NCBI RefSeq assembly: GCF_027594425.1
Contig: NZ_CP115159.1
Location: 372,001 to 436,000, forward strand
DNA from: Zunongwangia sp. HGR-M22
Lineage (GTDB): Bacteria; Bacteroidota; Bacteroidia; Flavobacteriales; Flavobacteriaceae
DNA: 64,000 bases
Reading direction: 5' to 3'
The notes beneath the pieces are model-generated. The model worked only from the letters and a program-made list of their open reading frames with translations, ran no database searches and was not told where the DNA came from. The position numbers were made by a program, and so were the translations under genes. Shown here in pieces: positions 19,147 through 27,816 of this stretch (its first letter is position 1; every line of letters begins with the position of its first letter).

Positions 19147-22100
19147 ATGTCATCAAACAAAAAATACTGGAAAAGTGTTGAAGAGCTAAAAGGTAGCTCT
19201 GTTGTTGAGACGCTAAAACAAAAAGAATTTGCAGAGGAGATTCCTGTAGAGGATTTTCTTGGTGATGAGGAATCTTTAAGTAATTCAAAAACTTCTAGAA
19301 GGGATTTTCTAAAGTATGTTGGGTTTAGTACTGCAGCTGCTTCTCTTGCAGCCTGTGAAGGTCCTGTGGTTAAATCAATTCCTTATGTAGTTCAACCAGA
19401 GCGTATAGTTCCTGGGGTTGCTAACTATTATGCTTCTACCATTGCAAACGGATTTGATTTTCAAAGTGTTTTGGTTAAGACCAGAGAGGGTAGACCAATT
19501 AAGATTGAAAATAATGATCTTGCGAAAGTAAAAGCTGCGGGTGGTGCTCGTGTTCATGCTTCGGTTCTTTCTTTGTATGATAAGAAAAGAGTGAAGCGCC
19601 CAATGATCGATGGTAAGAATGTATCTTGGGAGCAATTTGATCGTGAAGTTGGATCTGCTCTTAATTCGGTTTCAGGAGAGATTGTTTTACTTACACAAAC
19701 TTTTGCTAGCCCTAGTACAACTAAGCTTATTCAGGAATTTAGTGCGAAATATGCTAACGTAAAACATGTTACTTATGATGCCGTTTCTGAAGGCGCAGCG
19801 CTTTCAGCCTTTGAAGCTAGATATGGAAGAAGAGCACTTCCTAATTATGATTTTAGTGAAGCGGAAGCTATAGTTTCTATAGGAGCTGATTTTCTGGGTG
19901 ATTGGCAAGGCGGAGGTTACGATGTTAGTTATGCTAAAAGTCGTATCCCGAATAATGGAAAAATGTCAAGACACGTACAATTTGAATCAAATCTTTCTTT
20001 GGCAGGTGCCAAAGCGGATAAACGTGTACTTGCAAAACCATCAGAGCAAAAGGCTATTTTAGCTGCGCTTTATGGATATATAGTTGGAGGGAATTCTACA
20101 AGTGAGCTTTCTTCCAAAATTGATGATGCAGTTGTAAAAGCAGCAAGTCAATTAAGAAAGGCTGGAAGTAAAGGTGTTGTAGTTTCTGGTATTCCAGATG
20201 CTGATGCGCAGGCTCTTGTTTTGTCTATTAATGAGGCTTTAGGTAGTTCTATTATGGACACTGATAATGCTCGCTTGACGCGTCAAGGTAATACGGCACA
20301 GGTTACTGAACTTGTTGAAAATATGAATTCTGGTAATGTAGGAGCGCTAATGGTTGTGGGAACAAATCCTGCTTATAGTCTTCCTAATGCTTCTGAGTTT
20401 ATTGAAGGTATTAAAAATGTAGATTTAACTGTTTCATTTACCATGAAGGAAGACGAAACAGCTAAACTTTGTAAATATATTGCTGCGACTCCTCATTATC
20501 TTGAAAGTTGGGGAGATGTTCAGTTTACTGATAAACAATTCAGTTTAATGCAGCCTACCATTAGACCTTTATTTGATACTCGTCAGTTTCAGGAGTGTCT
20601 TTTAAAATGGTCTGGTAATAGTAAATCTTATCACGATTATATTAAGGAAACATGGTCTGGTAGTTTATCTGGTGGATGGAATCAGGCATTACATGACGGT
20701 GTTTTTGAAGGAAACAGCCCTGTTAGTTTACCGGTTTCTGAAGGTTTTGCTCCATCAAACAATGATGCTTCATCGTTGAGAAAATTGAATGCATCTGCCC
20801 AAGAAAAAGGTGATTTGGAGCTTACGCTTTATACCAAAGTTTCGATGGGAGATGGTGAGCAAGCTAACAACCCTTGGTTGCAAGAACTTCCAGATCCTAT
20901 AACAAGAACAACTTGGGATAATTATCTGATGATTTCTAAAGCAGATGCAGATAAATTAGATTTGGAGAATGAAATTGTTTCCAACGGAGCTTTAAACGGA
21001 AATTATGTAGATATTAGTGTTGGTGATACAACACTTAAGAATGTGCCTGTAATAGTACAGCCAGGTCAAGCAAAAGGTTCTGTTGCCTTAGCCTTAGGCT
21101 ATGGTAAGAAAGAAGGAATGCAAGAAGAGATGCAAGTAGGTGTAAATGCCTATCCTTTATATAAGAATTTTAGTGCTTTCCAAAATGTATCTGTTACTAA
21201 AGCTGCAGGAACTCATGAGTTTGCCAGTGTTCAGATGCAAAGTACACTAGCTGGTCGTGATGATATTGTTAAAGAAACTAGTTTATCTGTTCTTACAACA
21301 AAATCTAAACATGAATGGAATAGTGTTCCTGAGGTAGATTATAATCATCAGGAGATTCCAGTAAGTGATCAGAAAGCTGATATTTGGAATTCTTTCGATA
21401 GATCTATCGGTCATCATTTTAATTTATCAATAGATTTAAATGCATGTACTGGTTGTGGCGCTTGTGTTATAGCTTGTCATTCAGAAAACAATGTTCCTGT
21501 TGTTGGTAAGGATGAGGTAAGAAAGTTTAGAGATATGCACTGGTTAAGAATAGATAGATACTATTCTGCTGGCGATACTTTTGAAGAAGAACAAGAGAAA
21601 TTAATAAATCTTCCTGCTTTTGAGACCTACGATACTATAGAAGATCCTTCTTATGATAATCCACAGGTTGCTTTTCAGCCTGTAATGTGTCAGCATTGTA
21701 ACCACGCACCTTGTGAAACTGTTTGTCCAGTTGCAGCAACATCGCATGGTAGACAAGGGCAAAACCAAATGATTTATAATAGATGTGTAGGTACAAGATA
21801 CTGTGCTAACAACTGTCCTTATAAAGTGCGAAGATTTAACTGGTTTAATTACGCTCAGAACGAGGAATTTGATTATCATATGAATAACGATCTTGGTCGT
21901 ATGGTATTAAATCCAGATGTTGTAGTACGTTCTCGCGGAGTTATGGAGAAATGTTCTATGTGTATTCAAATGACGCAAAAAACAATTTTGGATGCTAAGC
22001 GCGAAGGAAGAGAAATCAAAGATGGTGAATTCCGTACAGCTTGTTCAGCAGCGTGTGATACCGGAGCTATTCAGTTTGGAGATGTAAACGATAAGGAATC

Positions 22101-22212
22101 TAAAGTTGCTAAAATGCAAAATGATGATAGAACTTATCATTTGTTAGAAAGTATCGGTACGAAGCCAAACGTAATGTATCAGGCTAAAATCACTAATACT
22201 GCTGAAGCATAA
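19147..22212 (+). CDS. actB: Alternative complex III ActB, molybdopterin-oxidoreductase-like plus iron-sulfur subunit
   Basis: A 1021-residue periplasmic-side subunit. The N-terminus has a twin-arginine-like SRRDFLK (50-56) and then SLAAC with Cys70, a possible lipidation site. The first two thirds resemble molybdopterin oxidoreductases, which in complex III lack the cofactor. The C-terminal third is a ferredoxin-like domain with four Cys clusters: the CTGCGACVIACH group, CQHCNHAPCETVCP, CVGTRYCANNCP and CSMC followed by CSAACDTGAI. These bind the iron-sulfur clusters that carry electrons from quinol to the hemes. It starts 47 bp after actA and is the family's usual length. Confidence 0.94.
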   Translation: MSSNKKYWKSVEELKGSSVVETLKQKEFAEEIPVEDFLGDEESLSNSKTSRRDFLKYVGFSTAAASLAACEGPVVKSIPYVVQPERIVPGVANYYASTIANGFDFQSVLVKTREGRPIKIENNDLAKVKAAGGARVHASVLSLYDKKRVKRPMIDGKNVSWEQFDREVGSALNSVSGEIVLLTQTFASPSTTKLIQEFSAKYANVKHVTYDAVSEGAALSAFEARYGRRALPNYDFSEAEAIVSIGADFLGDWQGGGYDVSYAKSRIPNNGKMSRHVQFESNLSLAGAKADKRVLAKPSEQKAILAALYGYIVGGNSTSELSSKIDDAVVKAASQLRKAGSKGVVVSGIPDADAQALVLSINEALGSSIMDTDNARLTRQGNTAQVTELVENMNSGNVGALMVVGTNPAYSLPNASEFIEGIKNVDLTVSFTMKEDETAKLCKYIAATPHYLESWGDVQFTDKQFSLMQPTIRPLFDTRQFQECLLKWSGNSKSYHDYIKETWSGSLSGGWNQALHDGVFEGNSPVSLPVSEGFAPSNNDASSLRKLNASAQEKGDLELTLYTKVSMGDGEQANNPWLQELPDPITRTTWDNYLMISKADADKLDLENEIVSNGALNGNYVDISVGDTTLKNVPVIVQPGQAKGSVALALGYGKKEGMQEEMQVGVNAYPLYKNFSAFQNVSVTKAAGTHEFASVQMQSTLAGRDDIVKETSLSVLTTKSKHEWNSVPEVDYNHQEIPVSDQKADIWNSFDRSIGHHFNLSIDLNACTGCGACVIACHSENNVPVVGKDEVRKFRDMHWLRIDRYYSAGDTFEEEQEKLINLPAFETYDTIEDPSYDNPQVAFQPVMCQHCNHAPCETVCPVAATSHGRQGQNQMIYNRCVGTRYCANNCPYKVRRFNWFNYAQNEEFDYHMNNDLGRMVLNPDVVVRSRGVMEKCSMCIQMTQKTILDAKREGREIKDGEFRTACSAACDTGAIQFGDVNDKESKVAKMQNDDRTYHLLESIGTKPNVMYQAKITNTAEA

Positions 22213-22245
22213 TAATTAAGTAATAAGAATCAATTTTTTAGAAAT

Positions 22246-24063
22246 ATGTCGTCACATTACGAAGCACCTATAAGAGAACCTCTGGTTACTGGAGAGAAGA
22301 CTTATCATGATATAAGTGTTGAAGTAGGAGCGCCTGTACTTGGTAGAGCTAATAAATCCTGGTACATAGTATTTACAATTGCCTTAATTGCATTTTTGTG
22401 GGGATTAGGTTGTATAATCTATACTGTTTCTACAGGAATCGGAGTATGGGGGTTAAACAAGACCATTGGATGGGCTTGGGATATTACCAACTTCGTTTGG
22501 TGGGTAGGTATTGGACATGCCGGAACTTTGATTTCTGCTGTATTATTGTTATTCCGTCAGAAATGGAGAATGGCAGTTAACCGTTCTGCAGAGGCAATGA
22601 CAATTTTTGCGGTAGTTCAGGCAGGTTTATTCCCAATTATACACATGGGACGTCCATGGTTGGCATATTGGGTGCTTCCAATTCCAAATCAATTTGGTTC
22701 CCTTTGGGTAAACTTTAATTCACCTTTACTTTGGGATGTATTTGCGATCTCTACATATCTTTCTGTATCTCTTGTATTCTGGTGGACTGGTTTGCTTCCT
22801 GATTTTGCGATGCTTCGTGATAGAACAACAAATGAGTTTCAGAAAAAAATATACGGAATATTAAGTTTTGGATGGAGTGGTCGTGTTAAAGACTGGCAAC
22901 GATTCGAAGAAGTATCTTTGGTATTAGCTGGTTTAGCAACTCCTTTAGTACTTTCTGTACACACTATTGTATCTTTTGACTTTGCGACTTCGGTAGTTCC
23001 AGGATGGCACAGTACTATTTTCCCTCCTTACTTCGTAGCAGGGGCGATCTTTTCAGGTTTTGCAATGGTACAAACCTTATTAATCATTATGAGAAAAGTG
23101 GTAAATCTTCAGGATTATATTACTGTTCTTCATATTGAATATATGAACAAAGTTATCCTGCTAACTGGAGGTATTGTTTCCGTAGCATATATAACTGAAT
23201 TTTTTATAGGATGGTATTCAGGTACTAGTTACGAGAACTATACTTACTTATCTTTTGGTGCTGCAACAGGACCTTATGCTTGGGCTTTTTGGGCATTAAT
23301 TATTTGTAACTTTATAGTGCCACTAACTTTATGGTTTAAAAAGCTAAGAAGAAATATTCTTTGGACTTTTATTGTAGCTCTTGTTATTAATATTGGAATG
23401 TGGTTTGAGCGTTTTGATATTATTGTGATCGACTTAAGTAAAGGTAGAACCCCATCATCTTGGGCAATGTTTTCTCCTACATTTGTTGATATTGGTGTAT
23501 TTATTGGTACAATTGGATTCTTCTTTGTTTTGTTCCTGTTATATGCAAGAACATTCCCAGTGATCGCTCAGGCAGAAGTTAAGACTATCTTGAAATCATC
23601 TGGTGAGTACTATAAGAATCTAAGAGCTAAACATGGTGACGACGTTGCTCATCACGTAGATAATGACCCTACTTCTAAAGAGCCGTCGGCAAATATTGAG
23701 GGAAAAGGTAATTTCTTTGGTGATACTTCTACTGAAAAGGAAGTTGGAGAAGGCCATGAGGCAACGGTAAATGCGGATGGATTGGGAATCACTGAAGCTC
23801 AAAAAAATCGCCTTGATGTAATGTTAGAAAGGATTGGAACTTTCAATCCCGAAACGCAAAAGGCTGATGATTTGCAAAAACTTGATAATGTTGGGCCGTT
23901 GTTGGAGCAGCGTTTGCATCAAGTAGGAATATACAAGTATGGCCAGGTGGCTAATTTGACGAATGAAGATTATGTTTTGCTTGATGAAGTTATAGAAAGC
24001 TTCCCTATTGCTAGTAATCGTAGTGATTGGAACGCTCAGGCAACCGAACTAAAAAATAAATAA
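22246..24063 (+). CDS. actC: Alternative complex III ActC, NrfD-like quinol-binding membrane subunit with C-terminal HhH-like tail
   Basis: A 605-residue polytopic membrane protein, about ten helices between residues 38 and 435, of the NrfD/PsrC family that oxidises quinol and may translocate protons in complex III. Characteristic segments include VWWVGIGHAGTLISAVL and PIIHMGRPW. After the last helix there is an extra cytoplasmic region of about 165 residues: a charged linker (about 445-525) and a compact segment (541-600) with DDLQKLDNVGPLLEQRL and RSDWNAQATEL. That segment resembles the helix-hairpin-helix-like domain found at the end of many envelope and ribosomal proteins, with a VGP hairpin turn. 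A role for the tail is unknown. Confidence 0.93.
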   Translation: MSSHYEAPIREPLVTGEKTYHDISVEVGAPVLGRANKSWYIVFTIALIAFLWGLGCIIYTVSTGIGVWGLNKTIGWAWDITNFVWWVGIGHAGTLISAVLLLFRQKWRMAVNRSAEAMTIFAVVQAGLFPIIHMGRPWLAYWVLPIPNQFGSLWVNFNSPLLWDVFAISTYLSVSLVFWWTGLLPDFAMLRDRTTNEFQKKIYGILSFGWSGRVKDWQRFEEVSLVLAGLATPLVLSVHTIVSFDFATSVVPGWHSTIFPPYFVAGAIFSGFAMVQTLLIIMRKVVNLQDYITVLHIEYMNKVILLTGGIVSVAYITEFFIGWYSGTSYENYTYLSFGAATGPYAWAFWALIICNFIVPLTLWFKKLRRNILWTFIVALVINIGMWFERFDIIVIDLSKGRTPSSWAMFSPTFVDIGVFIGTIGFFFVLFLLYARTFPVIAQAEVKTILKSSGEYYKNLRAKHGDDVAHHVDNDPTSKEPSANIEGKGNFFGDTSTEKEVGEGHEATVNADGLGITEAQKNRLDVMLERIGTFNPETQKADDLQKLDNVGPLLEQRLHQVGIYKYGQVANLTNEDYVLLDEVIESFPIASNRSDWNAQATELKNK

Positions 24064-24068
24064 CCAAG

Positions 24069-24596
24069 ATGGCATCAAAGACAATACACGCTATTTATAA
24101 TGATGATGATCTGCTTTTACAGGCTGTAAAGCAGGTTCGTGAAGCGCGCTATCACATTGGAGAAGTCTTTACTCCTTTTCCTGTCCACGGTTTGGATAAA
24201 GCGATTGGTGAAGCTCCTACAAGACTGGCGATAACTTCTTTTTTATACGGTATTACAGGTTTATCGGTAGCCATTTTGATGATGAATTTTATGATGGTTC
24301 AAGATTGGCCTCAGGATATTGGAGGAAAACCTAGTTTTTCATTCATAACCAATATGCCATCATTTGTGCCAATTATGTTTGAGTTGACTGTATTTTTTGC
24401 GGCTCACTTAATGGTAATCACTTTTTATATGAGAAGTAGATTGGCACCTTTTAAAAAAGCTGAAAATCCAGATCCAAGAACAACTGATGATATGTTCTTA
24501 ATGGAGATCGACGCAACAAATCATAACGTAGACGACCTTACAAAGTTTTTATACGATACGGGTGCTGCAGAAATTAAATTAATTGATAATAAATAG
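24069..24596 (+). CDS. actD: Alternative complex III ActD (DUF3341)
   Basis: A 175-residue subunit with an N-terminal ferredoxin-like cytoplasmic domain (IHAIYNDDDLLLQAVKQVRE is the DUF3341 opening), two membrane helices (about 52-77 and 97-118), and a cytoplasmic C-terminus that includes DDLTKFLYDTGAAEIKLI. ActD has no redox cofactor and serves as a structural subunit of complex III. It starts 5 bp after actC and ends 5 bp before actE, so translation is probably coupled. Confidence 0.93.
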   Translation: MASKTIHAIYNDDDLLLQAVKQVREARYHIGEVFTPFPVHGLDKAIGEAPTRLAITSFLYGITGLSVAILMMNFMMVQDWPQDIGGKPSFSFITNMPSFVPIMFELTVFFAAHLMVITFYMRSRLAPFKKAENPDPRTTDDMFLMEIDATNHNVDDLTKFLYDTGAAEIKLIDNK

Positions 24597-24601
24597 ACCA
24601 G

Positions 24602-25297
24602 ATGAGAAGTTTATTTCATAAATCTATAGTCTTTATTATAATCGCAGGTTTTTTTACTTCCTGTGCAGATGATAACGATCGTAACTACCAGTATTTTCCT
24701 GATATGTATCGACCAGTTCCTTACGAGCCTTATGGGTCATACGATATTTTTGCGAATCAGCAGGAAGCTAAATTGCCGGTAGAAGGAAGCATCTCTAGAG
24801 GTTGGATGCCTTATGATTACGAAAATACACCAGAGGGAAGAGAGGATGCTAAAGCAAATTTAAAAAACCCTTTACCATATACAGAGGATAATTTAACTGA
24901 AGGTAAAGCCCTATATACTGTTTATTGTGCAGTATGTCATGGAGACAAAGGTGATGGGCAAGGAACGTTGGTAGAAAGAGAAAAAATATTGGGTGTTCCT
25001 TCTTATGATGATCCAGGTCGAAGTATTACAGAGGGAAGTGTTTACCACGCAATGTATTATGGTCTTAACAATATGGGGTCTTACGCTGTTCAAACTAGTA
25101 TAAAAGAGCGTTGGCAAATAGATCATTATGTGATGAGTTTAAAAGATAAGTTAGAAGGAAATCCTGAACGTTCTTTTCAAACCAATACCATAACTCAGGA
25201 AAATTCAGAAAATCTTAATCCTGCTGAACCTGCTGATGAGCCTAGTAAAGAGCAAGTCGAAGGATCAAATGAAGAGGAATCTCAGTCTGAGGAATAA
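24602..25297 (+). CDS. actE: Alternative complex III ActE, monoheme cytochrome c lipoprotein
   Basis: A 231-residue lipoprotein: the signal peptide ends FFTSC, with Cys21 as the lipid-anchor site. One heme motif, C109-AVC-H113, is followed by GDKGDGQG, as in class I cytochromes c; a methionine near YYGLNNMGSY could be the axial ligand. The tail after about residue 185 is acidic and low-complexity. In known complex III, ActE passes electrons on the periplasmic side together with ActA. Confidence 0.92.
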   Translation: MRSLFHKSIVFIIIAGFFTSCADDNDRNYQYFPDMYRPVPYEPYGSYDIFANQQEAKLPVEGSISRGWMPYDYENTPEGREDAKANLKNPLPYTEDNLTEGKALYTVYCAVCHGDKGDGQGTLVEREKILGVPSYDDPGRSITEGSVYHAMYYGLNNMGSYAVQTSIKERWQIDHYVMSLKDKLEGNPERSFQTNTITQENSENLNPAEPADEPSKEQVEGSNEEESQSEE

Positions 25298-25330
25298 TTA
25301 ATTAGGAATATAGCTTTTAGATCTAGTAAT

Positions 25331-26710
25331 ATGTATACGCTTTCTAGTAAATTAAAATTAACTGCAATTATTCTAATAGTTGTTGGTGCCATAGGCTTAG
25401 TTTATGGTTTTATTTCTACACCATCCAACCAGGAAGAATTGAAGGAATTAATGGCTTCAGATGCTCACGGCGAACACAGCAGTGATCATGTTGAAGCAAC
25501 GGCTAATATAGAGGGACATGGTGCTGAAGAAAACCATCATGCCAGCTCTGCTGAAGTTCACGAAAATGAAACAGCTCATGAAACAGAAGCTCACGGAGAA
25601 GCTGAGCATGGTGATGAACATATGGAGCATGTGCTTCATCAATTTCAAACCAAACCTTGGTCGGCCGTTTTTGTCTCAGGTTTCTTTTTCTTAATGATTG
25701 CATTGGGAGCTCTTGTATTTTATGCTATTCAATACGTCGCACAGGCAGGTTGGTCTCCGGTATTATTTAGAGTTATTGAGGGTATTACCAATTATATTTT
25801 ACCAGGTTCGATTATCGTTGTGTTAATTGTACTTTTTGCAGGGGAGCATTTTTATCCTTGGCAAAATCATGAACTTGTTGAAGAAGATGTGATCTTGCAA
25901 GGTAAATCAGGATATCTTAATTTTCCGTTTTTCGTTATTAGAGCTATAATTTATCTAATAGGATGGAATTTATATCGATTCATTGCAACCAGAAATTCAG
26001 TAGCACAAGCTACAGCTAATACTTTAACTCCTTATAAAAAGAATTTTAAGGCTTCGGTATTTTTCCTATTGTTTTTTGTAATTACTGAAACTACGATGGC
26101 CTGGGACTGGTTTATGAGTATGACTCCGCATTGGTACAGTACACTTTTCGCATGGTACATATTCGCTAGTATGTTTGTTTCTGCGATTACTGTAATTGCC
26201 ATGGTAACAATGTTCCTTAAAAAGCTTGGACATTTAAGTTTCGTAAACGATAGTCACTTGCACGATTTGGCTAAGTTTATGTTCGCTTTTAGTGTATTTT
26301 GGACCTATCTTTGGTTCGGCCAATTCTTATTAATTTGGTATGCAAATATCCCTGAAGAAGTAACTTATTTTATTATTAGAATTGAAGAATATAACTTATT
26401 ATTCTTTGGTATGATCGTTTTGAATTTTATATTCCCTATTCTAATGCTGATAAATACAGATTATAAGCGTATTCCTTGGTTTGTGATGATGGCGGGAGTA
26501 TTAATTTTAGTAGGACATTATATAGATATTTTCCTATTAGTTATGCCTTCTACTGTTGGACCTTACTGGTCTTTCGGTATTCCTGAAATTGGAAGTATCT
26601 TATTCTTCTTAGGCTTGTTTATATTGTTTGTAGGAACTGGTTTAGGTAAAGAATCCTTATATCCAAAGGGTAATCCTTTCCTTAAGGAAAGTGAAAATTA
26701 CCATTACTAA
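25331..26710 (+). CDS. actF: Alternative complex III ActF, second NrfD-like membrane subunit
   Basis: A 459-residue polytopic protein, about ten helices, related to ActC and forming the second large membrane subunit of complex III. The first helix (about 10-28) is followed by an extramembrane stretch (about 42-105) with 13 histidines and many Glu residues between positions 46 and 103. This is unusually His-rich and could bind metal ions, though it may only be a flexible spacer. The remaining helices begin near residue 112. It follows actE by 33 bp and precedes coxB by 35 bp. Confidence 0.93.
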   Translation: MYTLSSKLKLTAIILIVVGAIGLVYGFISTPSNQEELKELMASDAHGEHSSDHVEATANIEGHGAEENHHASSAEVHENETAHETEAHGEAEHGDEHMEHVLHQFQTKPWSAVFVSGFFFLMIALGALVFYAIQYVAQAGWSPVLFRVIEGITNYILPGSIIVVLIVLFAGEHFYPWQNHELVEEDVILQGKSGYLNFPFFVIRAIIYLIGWNLYRFIATRNSVAQATANTLTPYKKNFKASVFFLLFFVITETTMAWDWFMSMTPHWYSTLFAWYIFASMFVSAITVIAMVTMFLKKLGHLSFVNDSHLHDLAKFMFAFSVFWTYLWFGQFLLIWYANIPEEVTYFIIRIEEYNLLFFGMIVLNFIFPILMLINTDYKRIPWFVMMAGVLILVGHYIDIFLLVMPSTVGPYWSFGIPEIGSILFFLGLFILFVGTGLGKESLYPKGNPFLKESENYHY

Positions 26711-26745
26711 TTAAAAGATTGATTGTTTAAAGAAGACTTTATAAA

Positions 26746-27780
26746 ATGACCGTATTTTTAGTAATCATAGTATTAGCACTTCTTGCTGTAACAGGATGGC
26801 AAATTTCAAAAATATTTGAATTGTCAAAAACTCCTGATGCAGATACTTCTCAGGTAGCTAACAATAAGGATAACGAGAACCAGGGAAAACTAATGATTGG
26901 TTTTGCAGTTTTTCTTTATCTTTTAATGATATTTTGTTTTTGGAGTTACACAAACGTAACTTTACCAGAAGCTTCATCAGAGCATGGTAGTAAATATGAT
27001 AACTTAATGTTGATATCTATTCTACTTATCATGTTTGTTCAAATTATAACTCAGGCATTACTGCATTTTTTTGCGTATAAGTACAGAGGTGCAGCAGGAA
27101 AGAAAGCTTTGTTTTATGCAGATAATGATAAGTTAGAATTTATTTGGACTATCATTCCGGTAATTGTGTTAGCAGGATTAATTATATATGGCCTTTTTAC
27201 TTGGACCGATATTATGAGTGTTAATGAGGATGAGGATCCAATAGTTATCGAGTTATATGCTCAACAATTTAGTTGGACTGCAAGATATGCAGGTGAAGAT
27301 AATACTCTAGGTGAGGCAAATGTTCGTTTCATAGAAGGAGTAAATACATTGGGGGTTGATAAAGAAGATTCTTATGCTCAGGATGATAAAGTTGTAAGAG
27401 AATTACATTTACCGGTCAATAAGCCAGTATTATTTAAATTAAGGTCTCAGGATGTATTGCACTCTGCTTATTTCCCTCATTTTAGAGCACAAATGAATGT
27501 TGTTCCTGGTATGATTACTCAGTTTGGTTTTACTCCAACAGTAACTACTGAAGAAATGAGGAATAACGATGATATGATCGATAAAGTAGATCATATAAAT
27601 GAAATTAGGAAAGATAATGGAGATGACTCTTACGAATTTGATTACTTCTTACTATGTAATAAGATTTGTGGACAAGCCCATTATAACATGCAGATGAAGG
27701 TTGTTGTAGAGTCTGAAGCGGAATACGAAGCCTGGTTGGCCGAGCAAGGAACTTTCGAAGAATCAATGTCGCAAGAATAA
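26746..27780 (+). CDS. coxB: Cytochrome c oxidase subunit II with CuA site
   Basis: A 344-residue subunit that takes electrons from cytochrome c into the dinuclear CuA centre. The C-terminal cupredoxin domain has HSAYFPHFRAQ (first His ligand) and C304-NKI-C308-GQA-H312-YN-M315, the full CuA set, so it is an electron-accepting cytochrome c oxidase, not a quinol oxidase. Helices are predicted at about 3-20, 49-68, 86-110 and 131-152; the first two are additional to the canonical two-helix hairpin. The gene lies between actF and coxA, which supports a complex III-oxidase supercomplex. Confidence 0.95.
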   Translation: MTVFLVIIVLALLAVTGWQISKIFELSKTPDADTSQVANNKDNENQGKLMIGFAVFLYLLMIFCFWSYTNVTLPEASSEHGSKYDNLMLISILLIMFVQIITQALLHFFAYKYRGAAGKKALFYADNDKLEFIWTIIPVIVLAGLIIYGLFTWTDIMSVNEDEDPIVIELYAQQFSWTARYAGEDNTLGEANVRFIEGVNTLGVDKEDSYAQDDKVVRELHLPVNKPVLFKLRSQDVLHSAYFPHFRAQMNVVPGMITQFGFTPTVTTEEMRNNDDMIDKVDHINEIRKDNGDDSYEFDYFLLCNKICGQAHYNMQMKVVVESEAEYEAWLAEQGTFEESMSQE

Positions 27781-27816
27781 TTATTTTATTAAAGAACTAA
27801 AAGTATTATTTAAGAT

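Noticed and set aside
18737-19288. A 183-residue minus-strand open frame spanning the actA-actB junction
   Set aside because: It crosses the coding end of actA and the start of actB, has no recognisable motif, and lies fully opposite strongly supported genes.
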